Assembly (NCBI GenBank): GCA_013298165.1
Contig: JAAFJU010000041.1
Span: forward strand, 1 to 33,619
Reading direction: 5' to 3'
Length of the DNA: 33,619 nt
Source of the DNA: Synechococcales cyanobacterium bin31.maxbin.ball.101
GTDB lineage: Bacteria; Cyanobacteriota; Cyanobacteriia; Leptolyngbyales; Leptolyngbyaceae
The notes beneath the pieces were generated by a model, which did no database searches, was not told where the DNA came from, and saw nothing but the letters and a program-made list of their open reading frames with translations. Position numbers and translations under genes: made by a program. Below, one piece after another: positions 31,548-33,619 of the stretch (position 1 is its first letter; each line of letters starts with the position of its first letter).

Positions 31548-33317
31548 CTATTTTGCCACTCCCTGCCGCGTCAACAAAGCCCAAATCTGCGATCGGCCCT
31601 GAAATTGCACCCGCACCTGACTTAAAAACTTCACCTTCGATCGGGGCAACTTTCGAGCACTGTCCACATCCACCAGCAAAAAGGGACGCTCATCTTGGAC
31701 TAAATGCCGCTCCAACTCTGCCAAACTCGCTGGAATCACTTGCCGATCGCTATAAAAATCTAAGGACGATCGACGCACTTTGTGGGAGGTATAAATCGGT
31801 ATTTGTTCCGGCGTTCGCTTTGCAATCATCTGAGCCACAGGCTGCACGGGATAGTCATTCTTCGCATCCCACATCTCCTGCTCTGCACTGACAAACACCA
31901 GCAGCGCCACATAAGTTCCCCAAAATAGGACGGCGAGGGCTTCCGATCGGCGTCGCTGCCGACAAAGCACCATCACCACCGTACAACTCAGCGCCATCAG
32001 TCCCACACTACTCGCGGTCCAAACCCAGCCCTCCCCCAGACTCCAGCCCGCGCCACAGCTCAGTCCCACCGCCGCCACCGCAAAAATCCAGCCCCACTGC
32101 TTCATCTCACGGGGACTCATCGCTTGCACCTGTTGCCAGGATGACTCAGAAGACTCAGATAATGCCCAATTGGGACTCCAGTTTGAATTCCAATTTGAAC
32201 CCCAATCTGAATTCCAATGGGATAGCCAATGCTGTGCCAGATACACGCCCCCGATCAGCGACAACAGCGGATGGAGTCCCAAGCTCGAAACGGAAAGACT
32301 CGTTCGAGCACCTGCCCCTATCAGCAAGACGGACAAAAAGCTCCAACTCAACAAAAACTTAGCCCAGCTAAAATCCTGATTCCGCCACAGGTGCCGCAGC
32401 GCACTGGGCAAAAATAAGACGGCTGGAAAGCCAATCTGCATGGCGATCGTCCAGCCCCAAGAGGCCCGAAATCCACTGCCTGCGATCGGGGCTGCGATCG
32501 GGGCTGCGATCGAGGCTAGATCTCCCGGTCCTATCATTTGCCGCATCAAAGCAGGCCAACCCTGAGGCACATAGGTCCAGATTTCCCACATCCCCAAGGG
32601 CAACAATCCCAATCCCAATCCCCACCACAGATAGGGACATCGCAATAGGCGAGGCGTATCCCAAGCTAAAAAAGCCAGCCCAAACAGGCCCCAACCAATC
32701 CCCAGCCAGCCCTCGGTCAGACAGAGCAACCCCGTCACCAGCCCCAATCCCAGACTCCACCGGATATCCCGCCGCGATCGAAACACACAGAGCAACAACA
32801 ACAAAATCTCAAAGAACAAAGCCCCCGGCGGAGCCGCCAATCGTCCTAATCGCACCACAGGCAAGCAACTCAAGTACAGCACCGAACTCGTCACCGCCGC
32901 CAATCGCCCCACAAACAGCTCTCGGGCCAGCAGATACATCAAAGGCACCGAAGCAGCGGTCAAGAGCGCACTGGGTAAGCGACTCATGGTCTCATTAATC
33001 CCGCCTATCCCATAGCTTAGGACCAAGCTCCACAGCAGCAGGGGCGATCGGGAAAAATCTTTGGGAAGCGCGGTTCCGGTGAGCGTTAATAATCGGTTGA
33101 TGGTGTCATCCATGGTTTCTAGTGAATCCCAGGCTTGAAGCCACCGCCTTGCTTCCTGGGCGATCGTGCCTTCATAGCCATCCTGCAGGGGCAACAGTCC
33201 CAATTGCCACACCATGAGGATGAGCGACGCCAAGGTTAACCCGATCATCCAAGAGCGATCGACCCACCGAGCGGTTTCAGGTAAGATTTGGCGAAATCGC
33301 CCATCGATATTAATCAT
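31548..33317 (-). CDS. GT39-like membrane glycosyltransferase (ArnT/PMT superfamily)
   Basis: 589 residues. After a first helix comes LLPLQDGYEGTIAQEARRW, the catalytic-loop region of ArnT-like GT-C enzymes (acidic residue after helix 1). Then PKDFSRSPLLLWSLVL, RLPSALLTAASVPLMYLLAR and about ten further helices, ending with a soluble domain (IPIYTSHKVRRSSLDFYSDR). Such enzymes transfer sugars from lipid-phosphate donors to lipids or proteins on the outer side of the membrane. Two in-frame repeat tracts occur: W-x-S-N units at about 32182-32229 and IAAP units at 32481-32516. It heads a likely operon of three genes. Confidence 0.8.
   Translation of the reverse strand: MINIDGRFRQILPETARWVDRSWMIGLTLASLILMVWQLGLLPLQDGYEGTIAQEARRWLQAWDSLETMDDTINRLLTLTGTALPKDFSRSPLLLWSLVLSYGIGGINETMSRLPSALLTAASVPLMYLLARELFVGRLAAVTSSVLYLSCLPVVRLGRLAAPPGALFFEILLLLLCVFRSRRDIRWSLGLGLVTGLLCLTEGWLGIGWGLFGLAFLAWDTPRLLRCPYLWWGLGLGLLPLGMWEIWTYVPQGWPALMRQMIGPGDLASIAAPIAAPIAGSGFRASWGWTIAMQIGFPAVLFLPSALRHLWRNQDFSWAKFLLSWSFLSVLLIGAGARTSLSVSSLGLHPLLSLIGGVYLAQHWLSHWNSDWGSNWNSNWSPNWALSESSESSWQQVQAMSPREMKQWGWIFAVAAVGLSCGAGWSLGEGWVWTASSVGLMALSCTVVMVLCRQRRRSEALAVLFWGTYVALLVFVSAEQEMWDAKNDYPVQPVAQMIAKRTPEQIPIYTSHKVRRSSLDFYSDRQVIPASLAELERHLVQDERPFLLVDVDSARKLPRSKVKFLSQVRVQFQGRSQIWALLTRQGVAK
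32182..32229 (-). repeat. In-frame 12-bp repeats encoding Trp-x-x-Asn units
   Basis: Four adjacent 12-bp units (TTTGAATTCCAA, TTTGAACCCCAA, TCTGAATTCCAA, TGGGATAGCCAA) encode WNSD-, WGSN-, WNSN-, WSPN-like tetrapeptides in an extramembrane loop of the glycosyltransferase. Confidence 0.8.
32481..32516 (-). repeat. In-frame 12-bp repeats built on the HIP1 core
   Basis: TGCGATCGGGGC twice and TGCGATCGAGGC once. Each contains GCGATCG, the core of the HIP1 octamer. They encode IAAP-type tetrapeptides in the glycosyltransferase. Confidence 0.85.
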
Positions 33318-33428
33318 CCAGATCCCAATCCTCTGAGACTGCGGTTACAGAAGGGTTGTAGCTCACTCAATTCTCGTTAACCAGCCTTCAGCTAGACTCA
33401 AAACGCATTTACCACTTTAATGTCATTC

Positions 33429-33619
33429 TCAATCTAAATCCTCTTCTCGCCCATTAAATCTATCTGAAGAAATCTCTTCCAGCCATTTCATTCCACCTAG
33501 GGTCAAGAGCGTCAGCCCCGTGGCCATCACCCCCAATACCCAAAGTCCACAGCCCGCCACCATTCCCAAAGCCGCCGTGACCCACAGGGAAGCCGCCGAA
33601 GTCAATCCCGTCACACTGG
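33429..33619 (-). CDS. MgtC/SapB family membrane protein, C-terminal part (cut by right edge)
   Basis: The frame is open through the right edge. The last ~60 residues read VTGLTSAASLWVTAALGMVA, then GLWVLGVMATGLTLLTLGG and MKWLEEISSDRFNGREEDLD. GLTTAASIWVTAAIG-like is the hallmark of MgtC/SapB proteins, which in other bacteria relate to growth at low magnesium. A GTG near the edge could act as a start, but MgtC homology demands more protein upstream, so the gene begins outside the window. The MgtC membrane region ends here with a short acidic tail. Confidence 0.82.
   Translation of the reverse strand, partial: SVTGLTSAASLWVTAALGMVAGCGLWVLGVMATGLTLLTLGGMKWLEEISSDRFNGREEDLD

Overview
The window is from a filamentous cyanobacterium. 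The octamer GCGATCGC and its core CGATCG (the HIP1 repeat) occur throughout. It also carries hetR, a patX-like RGSGR peptide gene, DUF3143, Uma2 and DUF2993 proteins, and palindromic repeats between genes. HetR with PatX points to a multicellular (filamentous) strain. Nothing here shows whether it makes heterocysts, because no nif or heterocyst-envelope genes are present.

Layout. 1-5.3 kb: the start of a membrane-anchored protein cut by the left edge, a dCache-HAMP histidine kinase, a solitary BrxC/BrxD-type P-loop ATPase, and a parDE-type toxin-antitoxin pair followed by a perfect 16-bp palindrome. 5.5-7.7 kb: a small membrane protein, an anchored rhodanese and a fatty acid hydroxylase family protein, then an unrelated membrane protein on the other strand. 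7.8-9.4 kb: hetR with its terminator and, just upstream on the same strand, a secreted 81-residue peptide precursor with five tandem RGSGR motifs. 9.5-15.4 kb: FAD-dependent oxidoreductase, NYN nuclease-like protein, alpha/beta hydrolase, Uma2 protein, and a MerR regulator plus peptidase-like hydrolase operon with a MerR-type promoter. 15.5-20.6 kb: a proline-rich/RGG protein and a three-gene MacAB-like exporter. 21-24 kb: RlpA-like protein, Fe superoxide dismutase, Crp/Fnr regulator. 24-26.6 kb: J-domain protein, DUF3143 protein, CbiT methyltransferase, CdsA. 26.8-33.6 kb: LabA-like NYN protein, DUF2993 protein, CorA, then a GT39 glycosyltransferase - membrane protein - phosphopantetheinyl transferase operon, and the C-terminus of an MgtC-type protein cut by the right edge.

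The main discovery candidate is the hetR-patX locus. RGSGR is the pentapeptide by which PatS, HetN and PatX-type proteins inhibit HetR. Here one exported precursor carries it five times in a perfect 30-bp periodicity, with only synonymous changes inside the motif. It resembles a multicopy prohormone placed next to the gene for its receptor. HetR is full length (299 aa from the preferred start) and keeps the residues at positions corresponding to Ser152, Ser179 and the EELDE hood segment. An NtcA-type GTA-N8-TAC palindrome lies between the two genes, and a 10-bp inverted repeat lies upstream of the peptide gene.

The window is also rich in repeats: three copies of a ~125-bp palindromic MITE-like element (one splits the exporter operon), a second palindromic family (one full copy, one half copy that supplies a protein's C-terminus), and several in-frame 12-bp tandem repeats inside genes.
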